From contig DPMX01000293.1 in the NCBI GenBank assembly GCA_003540955.1, forward strand, positions 1 to 16,874: a stretch of DNA of 16,874 bases, written 5' to 3'. Origin of the DNA: Gammaproteobacteria bacterium (GTDB lineage Bacteria > Pseudomonadota > Gammaproteobacteria > Ga0077536). Under the pieces are notes generated by a model that did not search any database, was not told the DNA's origin, and saw nothing but the letters and a program-made list of their open reading frames with translations. The position numbers and the translations under genes are program-made. Positions 15,781-16,874 of this stretch are shown here, one piece after another. The first letter of the stretch is position 1, and every line of letters begins with the position of its first letter.

Positions 15781-16701
15781 ATGGGATCATTAGCTGCTCA
15801 CAGACTTCTCACCGCAGCGGTCGTGCTCCTCGGTGTCTCATCGATTACGTTTTTTCTAATCCATCTAGTTCCAGGCGATCCAATCGAGGTGATGTTGGGT
15901 GAAGCGGCGAGCATAGCCGATCGCCAGCAGCTTCGCACGGACTTGGGACTTGATGTGCCACTGGCACAACAATGGTTGCAGTTTCACAAAGATCTGCTGA
16001 CACTAGATTTCGGCGAATCGCTATATTCGAAGAAGCCGATAGCTGCAACGTTGTTAGAGCGAATTCCGTGGACGCTGATTCTCGCTTTGGCGAGTATGAG
16101 CGTAGCGATTTTGATCGCTGTGCCTTTAGGTGTACTCGCTGCGCTTCATCCAAATACTATCTGGGATTCTGCCGCAGCGACGGTGTCGTTACTCGGTGTC
16201 TCCATTCCGAATTTTCTCCTCGGCCCTTTGCTAATTATTGTATTTTCAGTTGGGCTTGGTTGGTTCCCAGTGAGTGGAACAGAACGCATTACTTCAATCG
16301 TGTTACCCGCGTTGACCTTAGGTGCCTCGCTGGCGGCAATCCTATCTCGCATGGTTCGAGCGTCGTTGCTCGAGGTGCTGTCCGAGGAGTATATCGTGTC
16401 AGCCCGAGCGCGCGGTCTCGGCGCAGTCCCGATCGTGTTGTACCATGCGATACCTAATGCCGCGCTTCCAATTTTGACAATTTTGGGTCTACAGCTCGGT
16501 GCGTTGTTAGGTGGCGCGGTGATAACGGAAATGATCTTCGCTTGGCCCGGGGTCGGGCAATTGACGATCGAAGCGATCCAACGCCGTGACTACCCGTTAG
16601 TGCAGGCCTGCGTGATCGTGATCAGTTTTGCTTATGTGGTCGTTAACACAATCACCGACCTTATATATGCGTGCGTAGATCCGCGCATCGAGGGGGGATA
16701 G
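15781..16701 (+). CDS. peptide ABC transporter permease, DppB type
   Basis: Inner membrane permease subunit of a dipeptide/oligopeptide importer. About six membrane helices are visible. Family marks are LLGVSSITFFLIHLVPGDP at the N-terminus, LGLDVPLAQQWLQF, the LDFGESL segment, and the EAA loop that contacts the ATPase (SARARGLGAVPIVLYHAIPNA, with conserved Ala and Gly). It ends in DLIYACVDPRIEGG, as DppB proteins do. ATG 15781 gives 306 aa and places the first helix at the usual distance. A TTG at 15709 would add 24 residues with no family counterpart. No clear SD precedes ATG 15781. It lies 118 nt after the YkuD gene, and its stop overlaps the next start. Confidence 0.92.
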   Translation: MGSLAAHRLLTAAVVLLGVSSITFFLIHLVPGDPIEVMLGEAASIADRQQLRTDLGLDVPLAQQWLQFHKDLLTLDFGESLYSKKPIAATLLERIPWTLILALASMSVAILIAVPLGVLAALHPNTIWDSAAATVSLLGVSIPNFLLGPLLIIVFSVGLGWFPVSGTERITSIVLPALTLGASLAAILSRMVRASLLEVLSEEYIVSARARGLGAVPIVLYHAIPNAALPILTILGLQLGALLGGAVITEMIFAWPGVGQLTIEAIQRRDYPLVQACVIVISFAYVVVNTITDLIYACVDPRIEGG

Positions 16702-16874
16702 TGCGGATTGGAACAATAATAAGCTTTTCGGTCGTCGTCGCTTGGCTGGTTATTGCCTTGATATCACCGTTTGTGATTAACGGTGTTAATGCGGTTGATC
16801 TTGAACAACTATTCTCAGGCCCCTCAAAAAATGGCTTTTTTGGCTACGATGATCTCGGTCGGGATATTGGCCTT
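16701..16874 (+). CDS. peptide ABC transporter permease, DppC type (partial, cut by window edge)
   Basis: The first 58 codons of the second permease. GTG 16701 shares a base with the TAG of the DppB-type gene, and a strong purine tract (GAGGGGGG) lies just upstream. The product has one N-terminal hydrophobic helix (residues about 6-26, ISFSVVVAWLVIALISP), then NGFFGYDDLGRDIGL, which matches the conserved GTDxLGRDxLSR segment of DppC/OppC proteins. The rest, and any ATPase genes, lie beyond the window. Confidence 0.85.
   Translation, partial: MRIGTIISFSVVVAWLVIALISPFVINGVNAVDLEQLFSGPSKNGFFGYDDLGRDIGL

Noticed and set aside
1..16874. Mobile elements, CRISPR arrays, tRNA or rRNA genes
   Set aside because: Reading both strands gave no transposase or integrase motif, no regularly spaced direct repeats and no cloverleaf or rRNA-like segment.

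Overview
The window reads as a chromosomal segment of a gammaproteobacterium with intermediate base composition. ProRS, RlmD, CysM, RimI and the IlvI-type acetolactate synthase follow the enterobacterial and pseudomonad forms closely. The ilvBHC-psd-pssA order is one I recall from beta- and gammaproteobacteria. The genus cannot be named from the sequence. No IS element, prophage gene, CRISPR array, tRNA or rRNA was seen. Genes are packed head to tail on the + strand, with proS as the only minus-strand gene. GTG starts are common.

Layout. (1) 31-1314: a YihY-family inner membrane protein with a long C-terminal extension, convergent with proS (1418-3136, minus). (2) 3137-3363: a divergent intergenic region that carries a plausible ilv promoter. 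(3) 3364-8319: the branched-chain amino acid genes ilvB(I), ilvH and ilvC, followed by a phosphatidylserine-decarboxylase homologue and pssA. (4) 8436-9568: a family-4 uracil-DNA glycosylase and rimI, overlapping by 4 nt. (5) 9672-10238: an exported PagL-like lipid A deacylase homologue ending in a terminator-like hairpin. (6) 10390-13704: cysM, a PolB-like 3'-5' exonuclease, and rlmD. (7) 13670-16874: a peptide ABC transporter locus (binding lipoprotein, YkuD-fold enzyme without a signal peptide, DppB-type permease, start of a DppC-type permease) that runs off the right edge.

How the genes work together. IlvBH and IlvC make the first two steps of valine/isoleucine synthesis. PssA makes phosphatidylserine, but the Psd homologue beside it has lost the Asp, His and Ser expected for autoprocessing and catalysis, so it looks like a pseudoenzyme. 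The right-hand locus places a cytosolic YkuD-type enzyme (probably an L,D-carboxypeptidase rather than an L,D-transpeptidase) inside an oligopeptide importer operon. This suggests uptake and trimming of murein peptides. These two are the most interesting points. Most of the remainder is housekeeping.
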